Shown piece after piece: positions 16,732 through 25,084 of a stretch of DNA of 57,289 nt (position 1 is its first letter; every line of letters starts with the position of its first letter). The stretch comes from an uncultured Bacilli bacterium. GTDB lineage: Bacteria > Bacillota_I > Bacilli_A > RF39 > UBA660. Location: assembly GCA_910584255.1 (NCBI GenBank), contig CAJTXV010000009.1, positions 1 through 57,289 of the forward strand. The letters are read 5' to 3'. A program made the translations under genes and the position numbers. A model generated the notes under the pieces. That model saw only the letters and a program-made list of their open reading frames with translations. It was not told where the DNA came from and searched no databases.

Positions 16732-18696
16732 ATGAAAAAATTTAGAAAACTTAAAATATTTTTAATGGTTTGTCTTTTTCTGATGGTATTTATTCTTCTT
16801 GGTATTGGAGGAGTCTATTTTTATATCAAATCATCTCCAAAACTTGAACTTAAGAGTGCCAATGCTTTTTTAATGTATGATGCTAAAGAAGAGTTGTTTT
16901 TTCAAGGAAGTGGAAGCCAGGAATGGATTAATTTAGAAGATATTTCTCCCTATTTAATAAAAACTACAATCAATACAGAGGATAAGCATTTTTATAAGCA
17001 TCATGGATTTGACTTTATGCGGATTTTAAAAGCAATGTATGTCAATATTACTTCTCGTTCTAAAAGTCAGGGTGCTTCTACAATCTCACAACAGTATGCA
17101 AAAAATTTGTTTTTAGATTTTGATAAAACGTGGGAAAGAAAGATTAATGAAATGTGGCTAACGATGCAGTTAGAGGTGCATTATAGTAAAGATGAAATTT
17201 TAGAAGGCTATTTAAATACAATTAATTATGGACATGGGATGTATGGAATTGAAAATGCTTCCAGGTTTTATTTTGATAAATCTGCAAAGGAATTAGATCT
17301 TGCAGAAGCAGCAATGCTTGCAGGAATTCCCAAGAGTCCCTCTCACTATTCTCCACTTGTAAATGCCGATCTCGCTCGCTCTAGACAATTAAATATTTTA
17401 AATAGTCTTCTTAAAAACAAAGTGATTTCTAAAGAAGAATATGAAAGTGCCAAGAATGAAGAACTTTCCTTTATCGGTGAAAAAAGCGATGTCAATGTTG
17501 CGAATATTATGTATTATCAAGATGCCGTTATGAGAGAATTAAAGGAAATTAAGGAAATCCCATCTTCTTATCTAGAAACGGGTGGAATCCGAATTTATAC
17601 AAATTTAGATATGAATGCTCAATCTATTTTAGAAAATAGTATTAAAAATAATTTAACCACTGATAAAGAATTACAAGTTTCCTCTATCATGATGGAGCCA
17701 TCTACGGGTAAGATTATTGCTCTTGTTGGTGGAAGAGATTATAACAAAAGCCAATATAATCGCGCAGTTCAATCCGTAAGGCAAGTAGGTTCTACGATGA
17801 AACCATTTTTGTATTATGCAGCTTTGGAAAATGGCTTTACTTCTTCTACTACATTTACTAGTGAAGAAACAACTTTTACTTTTGCCAATAATCAGAATTA
17901 TTCTCCCCAAAATTATGGAAATCAATACGGAAATAAACCAATTTCTCTTGCCACTGCTATTGCTTATTCAGATAATATCTATGCTGTTAAAACACATATG
18001 TTTTTAGGTGAGGATGCGTTGGTTAATATTTCAAAACGACTTGGCATTACCTCTAAGTTAGATGAAATCCCTTCTCTTCCTTTAGGAACTGCTGAGATTA
18101 GTATTAAAGAAATGGTTGCGGCCTATTCTGCATTTGCCAATGAAGGATATAGAGTAGAAGGTTATTTAATTTCTAGAATCGAAGACCTAAAAGGGAACGT
18201 TCTTTATGAAAGGAAAGAGAAAAAGGAAGCTATTTTAAATCGAAGCCTTACTTTTATTTTAAGTAATTTATTGACTTCTACTTATGATTCAGCATTTATT
18301 GACTATAATTATCCAACCGCTATTGGAATTGCTCCTAAGATTAAACACAAACTGGCATTAAAAAGTGGTACTACAGATACAGATCATTGGTCAATTGGAT
18401 ATAATTCTGACATTTGTACTGCTGTTTGGATTGGTTATGATGATAGTACTCCAATTTCTACGAGTGACTATAAGTATTCTAGAAATATTTGGGTAGAGGC
18501 CATGGAAAACTACTTAGAAGGAAGGAAAGATTCATGGTATGAGCAACCCAATAATGTAGTCGGAGTATTAGTGAACCCAATTACTGGAAAACCTGCGATA
18601 GAAACTGATCAGCAAAAGAAGATTATGTATTATGTAAAAGGAACAGAGCCATCCAGTACAGATACTGTTTTTGATGAATTATTAGAGTTAAATTAA
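16732..18696 (+). CDS. Bifunctional class A penicillin-binding protein
   Basis: Peptidoglycan glycosyltransferase and transpeptidase, membrane-anchored by one N-terminal segment (about residues 9-35). GT51 domain: TEDKHFYKHHGFD with the catalytic Glu (near 82) and QGASTISQQYAKNL (near 115). Transpeptidase: SxxK is STMK (near 360), SxN is SDN (near 415), KTG box is KSGTT (near 545). 654 residues. The ATG at 16732 has GGAGA upstream. One of only three plus-strand genes left of oriC. Confidence 0.92.
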   Translation: MKKFRKLKIFLMVCLFLMVFILLGIGGVYFYIKSSPKLELKSANAFLMYDAKEELFFQGSGSQEWINLEDISPYLIKTTINTEDKHFYKHHGFDFMRILKAMYVNITSRSKSQGASTISQQYAKNLFLDFDKTWERKINEMWLTMQLEVHYSKDEILEGYLNTINYGHGMYGIENASRFYFDKSAKELDLAEAAMLAGIPKSPSHYSPLVNADLARSRQLNILNSLLKNKVISKEEYESAKNEELSFIGEKSDVNVANIMYYQDAVMRELKEIKEIPSSYLETGGIRIYTNLDMNAQSILENSIKNNLTTDKELQVSSIMMEPSTGKIIALVGGRDYNKSQYNRAVQSVRQVGSTMKPFLYYAALENGFTSSTTFTSEETTFTFANNQNYSPQNYGNQYGNKPISLATAIAYSDNIYAVKTHMFLGEDALVNISKRLGITSKLDEIPSLPLGTAEISIKEMVAAYSAFANEGYRVEGYLISRIEDLKGNVLYERKEKKEAILNRSLTFILSNLLTSTYDSAFIDYNYPTAIGIAPKIKHKLALKSGTTDTDHWSIGYNSDICTAVWIGYDDSTPISTSDYKYSRNIWVEAMENYLEGRKDSWYEQPNNVVGVLVNPITGKPAIETDQQKKIMYYVKGTEPSSTDTVFDELLELN

Positions 18697-18705
18697 AATT
18701 TATTA

Positions 18706-18734
18706 TCATAGAGTTTTTATAGATTTCATATATT
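18706..18734 (+). promoter_or_regulatory. Sigma-E-like promoter of gerQ
   Basis: TCATAGA, a 14-bp spacer and CATATATT resemble the mother-cell sigma-E consensus (-35 5/7). No good vegetative promoter is apparent. Consistent with gerQ being a sporulation gene. Confidence 0.45.
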
Positions 18735-18753
18735 CCATTAGGAAGGTGAATTT

Positions 18754-19107
18754 ATGAATCAAGGTTTTAATACAATATCTCCAAGTTATATTCCAAGTCA
18801 AAGTACATATCCTCCTTATACAAATTTTACTACAACACAAGTAACTCCTACGAATCAAGGAATTTCTTCAAATTCTCCAGCAAACTCACAATACGCAGAA
18901 GGAGTATTTCGAAGAAATATTGGAAAAAAGGTAAGTGTTTATTTTTCTTATCCTGATTCTGTTGAGTGGAGAGATAAAGTATTTACAGGTACTATTTTAG
19001 AAGATGGTAGAGATTATTTACTATTAAGAGATGAACAAAATAAAATCATTTTACTTTGGCTTGTTTATATTAACTATGCAATTTTTGAAGAAGAACCAAA
19101 TTTGTAA
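18754..19107 (+). CDS. gerQ: Spore coat protein GerQ
   Basis: Spore coat protein needed for CwlJ localisation and germination in Bacillus. 117 residues: a low-complexity Ser/Thr/Pro/Gln N-terminal half (1-45) and a conserved C-terminal beta domain (FRRNIGKKVSVYFSYPDS..., FTGTILEDGRDYLLLRD, WLVYINYAIFEEE). AGGAAGG ribosome site. Followed by a terminator. Confidence 0.88.
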   Translation: MNQGFNTISPSYIPSQSTYPPYTNFTTTQVTPTNQGISSNSPANSQYAEGVFRRNIGKKVSVYFSYPDSVEWRDKVFTGTILEDGRDYLLLRDEQNKIILLWLVYINYAIFEEEPNL

Positions 19108-19112
19108 GATTT

Positions 19113-19140
19113 CGTTCCCCTTTGGGGGAATTTTTCTTTT
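19113..19140 (+). terminator. Terminator after gerQ
   Basis: TTCCCC/GGGGAA hairpin with a short loop followed by TTTTTCTTTT. Confidence 0.8.
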
Positions 19141-19201
19141 AAAACTCTTTTCGTAATCATCAAATCATGATAAAATGTGATTAGAAAGATAGTGTGATTT
19201 T

Positions 19202-19753
19202 ATGATTTATATAGTGGTTGGTATTATTGTTATAATCTCTATACTTTTAATTTTAGAGATTACTTTTTATAATAAATTTCAAATTGCAAAAATTAAAATC
19301 AGTGAAGCTGAAAACAATATTGATATTTTACTACAAAAGAAACTAGTTTTATTAGAGCGGGTAATTAAAGTGGTTGAGGAAGAAAATCCAAAATATAAAG
19401 AGGACCAAATATTAATTAATGTAATTAAACTTAAGAATAAGAAAGTCAATAATTTTGAGTTGAATGAAGAACTAGATAAGGCAATTGCTGAATATAAGGG
19501 AATTATGGATTTGGATAGTAAACTTGGAAATGTCGAAAGTCTTGTCAATATCAATTATGATTTAACGAATGTTGATAATGATTTAATTGCAGCTAAAAAG
19601 TTTTATAATCGTACCATTACTTCTTATAATAAATTAGTACAATGTTTCCCATCTAATATTGTTGGATCCCTCTTTAAATATAAGAGAAAAGAATTTTATT
19701 CTGAAGAAAGAGAAGAAGTATTTGAAATTTTAAAAAAGACGAAAAAAAAATAA
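19202..19753 (+). CDS. LemA-family membrane protein
   Basis: 183 residues: N-terminal membrane segment (about 2-22) and an extracytoplasmic or cytoplasmic helical bundle. Features of LemA: YNKFQIAKIKISEAENNIDILL, then LQKKLVLLERVIKVVE, and the RFYN-like KKFYNRTITSYNKLVQCFPSNIVG near the end. Function in bacteria is poorly defined. It stands alone between two terminators. Confidence 0.85.
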   Translation: MIYIVVGIIVIISILLILEITFYNKFQIAKIKISEAENNIDILLQKKLVLLERVIKVVEEENPKYKEDQILINVIKLKNKKVNNFELNEELDKAIAEYKGIMDLDSKLGNVESLVNINYDLTNVDNDLIAAKKFYNRTITSYNKLVQCFPSNIVGSLFKYKRKEFYSEEREEVFEILKKTKKK

Positions 19754-19790
19754 AGCACTTCATTGGAAGTGTTTTAATATTTTTTTTCTT
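19742..19790. terminator. Bidirectional terminator between lemA and 19774 gene
   Basis: CACTTC/GAAGTG stem (19756-19771), A-run on the left and T-run on the right, so it can stop both convergent transcripts. It overlaps the stop codon of the minus-strand gene. Confidence 0.7.
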
Positions 19791-20421
19791 TTTCTTTTGG
19801 TGGTTCTACTGGATTTAGATATTTTCTTAAAAATTCTAAATACCTAGAATCATTGATAGGATATTCTTTGGTAATAACTGTAACCGGGAAAAAGACATCT
19901 TTGACATATTCCATGAGGTCTTGTAAATCCTCGCCATAGTCACAAAACTCTACTCTATCTTTAAAAATTTTAGGAGTCGTTAGATTTCTTAAGATACTAA
20001 CTATATCGCGATTTCTAGTAGATGCATATTCTCTTACCAACTCACCAATTCTTTTTGTAATCTCTGGGTCATAGTAAGTTTCTCTTTTTAAGCTTTCTTG
20101 ATAATATTCTTTAATTTCCTCTTCATTCTTTCCTTCTAGTTCTTGGTTAAATGCATTAATTAGCGGATCTAATTCCGGTGAAACATCTAAATCACTAATC
20201 GCTAGATGGAAACTGGGATGGTACCATCTTTCTACATTCCCATCTTTTGTATAGAACAAACTATAACCAAACGCATCTAAAAATGACATCATTGCTTGTG
20301 TTTTTAGATAAAAATCTCCATATTGTTGTTGTTCTTTATAAGTAGGTACTTCATCATAAAACATAAAATAACATTGAAGTACTCTCATTGGCTTTTCGCC
20401 TAACATTCTTTTTTGCTCCAT
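19774..20421 (-). CDS. Unknown protein (215 aa)
   Basis: Unrecognised soluble protein. Aromatic-rich N-terminal half (PSFHLAISDLD..., SYLFYTKDGN-like) and a charged helical middle. The C-terminus is Pro/Lys/Glu-rich (NPVEPPKEKEKKY). No signal, membrane or catalytic motif. Upstream neighbour ung may share its transcript. Confidence 0.55.
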   Translation of the reverse strand: MEQKRMLGEKPMRVLQCYFMFYDEVPTYKEQQQYGDFYLKTQAMMSFLDAFGYSLFYTKDGNVERWYHPSFHLAISDLDVSPELDPLINAFNQELEGKNEEEIKEYYQESLKRETYYDPEITKRIGELVREYASTRNRDIVSILRNLTTPKIFKDRVEFCDYGEDLQDLMEYVKDVFFPVTVITKEYPINDSRYLEFLRKYLNPVEPPKEKEKKY

Positions 20422-20463
20422 AAACCCTCCTATGTTATTATTGTATCACTCTTCTTTTAAGTT

Positions 20464-21156
20464 TTAAATAGAAGTTTTTGTTTTTTCGACAGTTTTTTTT
20501 ATTTCCCAGTGAATTGGACGAATTCCTTTGCTCTCTAGGAATTGATTTGTTTTAGAAAAAGGCTTACTTCCAAAGAAACCATGGTAGGCAGAAAAAGGAG
20601 ATGGATGTGCTGATTCAATCACATAATGAATTGGATTTGTAATTAAAACTTTCTTACTTCTAGCAAAACTACCCCAAAGAATAAAGACAATCGGTGTTTC
20701 TTTTTCATTTAATTTTTCAATTACTTTGTCCGTAAAACGTTCCCATCCTAAATCTTTATGAGATGCTGGATGATTTTTAACAACTGTTAAAACAGTATTT
20801 AATAAAAGAACACCCTCTTTGGTCCAAGAAACTAAACTACCACTTTCAGGTATTTCATACCCTAAATCATCTTTTAATTCTTTAAATATATTTTGTAAAG
20901 ATGGTGGTTTGGCAATTCCTTGTTTTACAGAAAAAGAAAGACCCTCTGCTTGATTTTCCCCATGGTATGGATCTTGTCCTAAGATAACTACTTTCGTATC
21001 TCGATAAGAAGTATTTCTAAATGCTTTAAAAATTTCTGTTTTTTGGGGATAGATGGTTTTTTCTTGATATTCTTTTTCAATTAACTGAATTAAGTTTTTA
21101 AAATATTCTTGATTCATTTCGTTTTCTAATATTTGATCCCAATCGTTTCCTATCAT
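20464..21156 (-). CDS. ung: Uracil-DNA glycosylase, family 1
   Basis: Excises uracil from DNA in base-excision repair. 230 residues. Water-activating loop GQDPYHG with the catalytic Asp (near residue 76), uracil-binding LLLNTVLTV (near 118) and the DNA-minor-groove loop HPSPFSAYHGF (near 192). Complete. Confidence 0.95.
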   Translation of the reverse strand: MIGNDWDQILENEMNQEYFKNLIQLIEKEYQEKTIYPQKTEIFKAFRNTSYRDTKVVILGQDPYHGENQAEGLSFSVKQGIAKPPSLQNIFKELKDDLGYEIPESGSLVSWTKEGVLLLNTVLTVVKNHPASHKDLGWERFTDKVIEKLNEKETPIVFILWGSFARSKKVLITNPIHYVIESAHPSPFSAYHGFFGSKPFSKTNQFLESKGIRPIHWEIKKTVEKTKTSI

Positions 21157-21196
21157 AATATCTTACTTCTCTTTCTACTATTTATAGTTTAATATG

Positions 21197-21997
21197 TTAC
21201 AGATTTTTAAGCAATTCTTTTATATCTGATTTAATTATTTCTTTGGATGATGTATTACTTTCTTCTAGTTGTGTCTTTACTTGACGATAAAGTTCTCCTT
21301 TCAGATTACCTTTAATTTCTTGATTTTCATCTAGAATTGAATAACTAGAAATTTTACCTTCTTCCCAATTAATTGTTGCTCTTCTAATATCATTTATATA
21401 AATAAAAGTAGAAACAAGATTTTGGTACATTTTTAGTTTTAGTAAAATTGATTCTAAATTTAGAGTTTCTATTTCAGCTAGTAGTGAAATTATGACTTCT
21501 ATTGAACGAATGATTTCATCTTGAGAATTTCTATGAAGTACTAATACATATTTCTTTTCCATTTCTGTTATTCTTAAGCAATTATGATGATTTCCAGCAA
21601 TTTGTAGTTCTAACGTACGATTAGAGGATAAATCTACAGAAACTTTAGAAATTCTTAATTCTTCGTCTTTTGTTAATCCATAAAAATTATAGATATAGAC
21701 TATAATACTATTTTTTTGTTTCATTATAAAATTATAATTTTTGGAATATCTATTCTTATCAATATCCGTTCTTGTACTGAAATTACAGAATTTGAAACTT
21801 GTCCCGTTTAAGTCTTTTACTTCATAAAGAAAGCTATCCTCTTTTTGATATTCCTCCTCTATCACTTGAATTGCTTTCCCTTCTTCAAAACTTCCTATCA
21901 TCCTTAATGCTTTTTCTAATAAGACCAGTCTATCTTTTCCAACATTAGTTTCAAAAAATTTTTCCGTCTCTTCGAGTGGTTCTTTAAAAATAATCAT
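21197..21997 (-). CDS. Unknown protein (266 aa) downstream of a G12 tract
   Basis: Unrecognised. Begins MIIFKEPLEETEKF; beta-rich centre and helical C-terminus ending in coiled-coil-like ETLNLESILLKLKMYQNLV and EIIKSDIKELLKNL. No membrane segment. The start is the ATG at 21997, just 2 nt after a run of 12 G on the coding strand; an in-frame ATG at 22057 upstream would read through the G tract (WGGGV). Its ribosome site is therefore an unusual, slippage-prone sequence. Confidence 0.6.
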   Translation of the reverse strand: MIIFKEPLEETEKFFETNVGKDRLVLLEKALRMIGSFEEGKAIQVIEEEYQKEDSFLYEVKDLNGTSFKFCNFSTRTDIDKNRYSKNYNFIMKQKNSIIVYIYNFYGLTKDEELRISKVSVDLSSNRTLELQIAGNHHNCLRITEMEKKYVLVLHRNSQDEIIRSIEVIISLLAEIETLNLESILLKLKMYQNLVSTFIYINDIRRATINWEEGKISSYSILDENQEIKGNLKGELYRQVKTQLEESNTSSKEIIKSDIKELLKNL

Positions 21998-21999
21998 AA

Positions 22000-22011
22000 C
22001 CCCCCCCCCCC
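22000..22011 (-). repeat. G12 homopolymer tract at a start site
   Basis: Twelve C on the plus strand, so twelve G on the coding strand, ending 2 nt before the ATG of the 21197-21997 gene. Replaces a normal Shine-Dalgarno. Tract-length variation would alter Shine-Dalgarno strength or spacing. Confidence 0.9.
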
Positions 22012-22034
22012 ACACTTTCTTGCAGTTTATTATA

Positions 22035-23321
22035 CTATGAATTGTTTTTATAATCAACGATTATTTCTTTTCGTAGTTTCATTAATGCATACATATTAAT
22101 AATTGCTAAAATGGCGACTAATATATCTACAATATTCCAAAGAATGGTAGCATTCATAACACTTCCTATTATTAATAGAATTACTGTTATTATTTTCAGT
22201 ATATTAATTTGTGATTTTGATACATTTTTTATAAGATATTTTAGATTGCTTTCTCCATAATAATATCCTGCGACAATGGTAGAGTATGCTAAGGCGATGA
22301 CGGATAACATTAAAACAGCCATTCCTCTTTTTCCTAAATGATAATTTAGGGCATATTGTGTTAATTCAATTCCATTCATATTTTCAAAATTAAGTAATTG
22401 ATAATCCGAAGTTAAGATTAGAAGAGCAGTCGATGTACATACAATAAAAACAGTAAAATAAATTCCTAACACCTGAATTAATCCAAGACTAATTTTATTA
22501 TCTGTGTGAGAACAAGAAGATGCAATAGATCCAGTTCCAAGTCCTGCTTCTGTTGAGAATACCCCTCTTTGCATTCCAATTATAAAGGTGGTTATAATCC
22601 CTCCGCGAATTGCTTTCAGAGAAAAGGCGTCCATTACAATTTGCATTAAAACTATGCCAATTTTATTGAAATTCATACAAATAATAATGCCACTTAACAA
22701 AATATAACCAATACCCATAAATGGTACTAGCTTACTAGTAATTCCTGCAATTTCATCTAGACCTTTCATAATAGAAATACCAGAAATCAGAGCAAGTACC
22801 ACTCCAATTAAGATAGATGAAATACCATATGCTCCATGGATAGAAGTTGTAATCGTATTTGCTTGAATCGTCATAAATCCAAAAATATAGGAAATAATGA
22901 TTAGTACTGCATATAGACTTGCGAGTTTTGGCTTTTTTAGACCATGCTTTATATAGTATGATGGACCGCCTTTATATGCATCTCCATCTCTTTCTTGATA
23001 TTTTGCCCCCATATAGCTTTCACAAAAAGCATTGATGGATGTAATAATTCCTGCAATCCATATCCAAAAGATAGTACCTGGACCTCCCGTATAAATCGCT
23101 AGAGCAACTCCTGCGAGTGAACCCACACCAATTCTTGCGGCAAGGGACATTGTAAGACTTCGAAAAGGGGAAACACTACTCTTATTGTCCTTTTGAAAGC
23201 CCTTAAAAAGAGAAGCAAGTTTTAGCTGAGGAAATTTTAATTTTATACTAAAGTAAAGTCCTCCTCCTAATAAAAAAACAATTGCAATACTCCATAGGAA
23301 GCTTGTTATTATTTTTAGCAT
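22035..23321 (-). CDS. Alanine/glycine:cation symporter (AGCS family)
   Basis: Sodium-coupled amino-acid transporter with about 10-11 membrane segments, 428 residues. Family signature regions: SLAARIGVGSLAGVALAIYTGGPGTIFW (near 60), CESYMGAKYQERDGDAYKGGPSYYI (near 105) and GVFSTEAGLGTGSIA (near 258). Alanine is the commonest substrate, but the sequence alone does not fix it. Confidence 0.88.
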   Translation of the reverse strand: MLKIITSFLWSIAIVFLLGGGLYFSIKLKFPQLKLASLFKGFQKDNKSSVSPFRSLTMSLAARIGVGSLAGVALAIYTGGPGTIFWIWIAGIITSINAFCESYMGAKYQERDGDAYKGGPSYYIKHGLKKPKLASLYAVLIIISYIFGFMTIQANTITTSIHGAYGISSILIGVVLALISGISIMKGLDEIAGITSKLVPFMGIGYILLSGIIICMNFNKIGIVLMQIVMDAFSLKAIRGGIITTFIIGMQRGVFSTEAGLGTGSIASSCSHTDNKISLGLIQVLGIYFTVFIVCTSTALLILTSDYQLLNFENMNGIELTQYALNYHLGKRGMAVLMLSVIALAYSTIVAGYYYGESNLKYLIKNVSKSQINILKIITVILLIIGSVMNATILWNIVDILVAILAIINMYALMKLRKEIIVDYKNNS

Positions 23322-23366
23322 AGCATCACCTATTGTAGTATAACCATTGTTTCTTATTTTTTTTGT

Positions 23367-23732
23367 CTAATCTTGTTTTCTAATTAACCTTGAAATTTTG
23401 GCAATTCTTTCTTCTGGATGATCTAAAAGATATTTAAACAAGTCAGGATTCGCATGAATCGCACGGATAATATCACAATCTTCTTTTGATAAATTTATGA
23501 TTCTATTTCCTTCTCGATGAATCAAACCTGTATATTCTTTTCCTAGTAACCAGAAAATATCCACTTGTAAAAATTCAGCAATCTTTTCGATTTGTTCCAT
23601 ATCTGGTAAGCTTCTACCAGATTCATAATAACAAACGGCACTTCTGGATACTCCAATTGCCTTTCCTACTTCTTTTTGGCTTACTTCCCTAATGTCTCTT
23701 GCCTCTTTTAATCTTTTTCTAAATACTTCCAT
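23367..23732 (-). CDS. XRE-family transcriptional regulator
   Basis: 121 residues with an N-terminal Cro/CI helix-turn-helix (KRLKEARDIREVSQKEVGKAIGVSRSAVCYYESGRSLPDMEQ, residues 6-47). The C-terminal part is unique (helical, DLFKYLLDHPEERIAKISRLIRK). An autoregulated local repressor is likely. A promoter with a palindrome in its spacer lies upstream. No phage or toxin gene is adjacent. Confidence 0.85.
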   Translation of the reverse strand: MEVFRKRLKEARDIREVSQKEVGKAIGVSRSAVCYYESGRSLPDMEQIEKIAEFLQVDIFWLLGKEYTGLIHREGNRIINLSKEDCDIIRAIHANPDLFKYLLDHPEERIAKISRLIRKQD

Positions 23733-23778
23733 AAACTGTTCCTTCTCTTTTTTACGATTATTATAGGAAGATTTTTAA

Positions 23779-23829
23779 ATTAGATTAGATTTGTTAACAG
23801 TGTGTCAATCTTTTGTTTAGAAGTTGACA
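23779..23829 (-). promoter_or_regulatory. Promoter and candidate operators of the XRE gene
   Basis: On the minus strand, perfect TTGACA (23803-23808), 18-bp spacer, TCTAAT (23779-23784). The spacer holds the palindrome TGTTAACA (23792-23799), and TGTCAA/TTGACA form an inverted repeat (23803-23808 and 23824-23829). Candidate operators for the downstream repressor. Confidence 0.5.
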
Positions 23830-23867
23830 ACTTGTTTACTTATTATTTTTTAAAAGAAAAAATACCA

Positions 23868-24323
23868 CTATTTGTGATATTTCTCATTATTTTGTATTTT
23901 AAAACTTCGGTATAGTTGTTCTAGGAGAAGTACTCGGAATAATTGATGAGGAAAGGTCAATTTGGAAAAGGATATATGTTTATTCACATGTTCTTTTATA
24001 TCGGGGTGAATTCCATATGACCCACCAATAATAAAAGTAAGATTGGAATTTTCTACTCTCATTGTTTCTATTGTTTTTGAAAGCTCAGTAGATGATAGTT
24101 CCTCACCTTCTATTTCTAAAGCGATAATATAATCCTTTAAATTTAAACGTTTTTCTAATCTTTCTTTTTCCTTTTGAAGCGCTATTTTTTCATCATCTAT
24201 TTTCTCATCCATTACTTCTACTAGTTCTACTTGTACATATTTCGTTAGACGCTTGAGATACTCTTCACAAGCATCTTTCCAATATTTTTCTTTTAATTTC
24301 CCTACACAAAGAATCCTTATCAT
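23868..24323 (-). CDS. rlmH: 23S rRNA (pseudouridine-1915-N3)-methyltransferase
   Basis: SPOUT methyltransferase modifying helix 69 of 23S rRNA. 151 residues. Begins MIRILCVGKLKEKYWKDACEEY and ends with the characteristic FIIGGSYGIHPDIK... and LTFPHQLFRVLLLEQLYRSF...YHK. Two nt separate it from walJ. Confidence 0.95.
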   Translation of the reverse strand: MIRILCVGKLKEKYWKDACEEYLKRLTKYVQVELVEVMDEKIDDEKIALQKEKERLEKRLNLKDYIIALEIEGEELSSTELSKTIETMRVENSNLTFIIGGSYGIHPDIKEHVNKHISFSKLTFPHQLFRVLLLEQLYRSFKIQNNEKYHK

Positions 24324-24325
24324 AT

Positions 24326-25084
24326 TTACACCTCAATTGTTTCTAGAGATTCATGTGGTTTAGCAATCAGGACATCTCGATTAAGATTATGTTCTATCAG
24401 TTGATTTTTCGTTGTTTGATAGGCTAAATCCTCAGTGTTATTGTTTTCGCTTAGGTGCGCTAGGATGATATATTTTGTCTTTTCGCCCACTAATTTCGTT
24501 AAGTAAGAAGCAACTGTTGCATTGGATAAATGTCCTTTATCACTAATAATTCTTTGTTTTAATATATAGGGATAGGGTCCATCCATCAGCATTTTTTCAT
24601 CATGATTGCTTTCAATTATATAGATGTCTTTATTGGCTAGGATATTTAAATACTTTCGATTAATATATCCTGTATCTGTAATGTAAACTAAAGAGGTGTC
24701 CCCTTCATCAATTAAATATCCAACAGACTCTACATCATGAGAAGTTGGGATACACTCAATTACTAAATTTTCCAATTGATTCTTTGAAGATAAAATCCTA
24801 AAATTAGATTCTGAAATTTTTTCTGATAGGTCTTCTTTCATCCCCTCTGTGATATAGACAGGGATATTGGTTCTTTTTACTAAAGATTGGAGTCCTTTAA
24901 TATGATCACTATGTGAATGCGTAATTAGAACTCCTGAAAGTTCACTGGGTAAAATAGACATTTTTTCTAGTTCACTGGTTAAGTATGAAAATGTGACCCC
25001 AATATCAATTAAAATTTTTATTTTTTCTGTTTCAATATAAGTACAATTTCCCTTAGATCCACTTGCTAAAACTTTGATTTTCAT
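24326..25084 (-). CDS. walJ: WalJ/YycJ-like metallo-beta-lactamase-fold hydrolase
   Basis: MBL-fold phosphodiesterase homologous to YycJ/WalJ, linked to cell-wall and DNA metabolism in Bacillota. 252 residues starting MKIKVLASGSKGN; metal motif THSHSDHIKGL (near 58), DVESVGY and an AHLSENNNT motif near the end. The ATG at 25084 overlaps the M23 gene stop (ATGA). A longer frame starting at 25138 would overlap the M23 gene and lacks support. Confidence 0.88.
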   Translation of the reverse strand: MKIKVLASGSKGNCTYIETEKIKILIDIGVTFSYLTSELEKMSILPSELSGVLITHSHSDHIKGLQSLVKRTNIPVYITEGMKEDLSEKISESNFRILSSKNQLENLVIECIPTSHDVESVGYLIDEGDTSLVYITDTGYINRKYLNILANKDIYIIESNHDEKMLMDGPYPYILKQRIISDKGHLSNATVASYLTKLVGEKTKYIILAHLSENNNTEDLAYQTTKNQLIEHNLNRDVLIAKPHESLETIEV

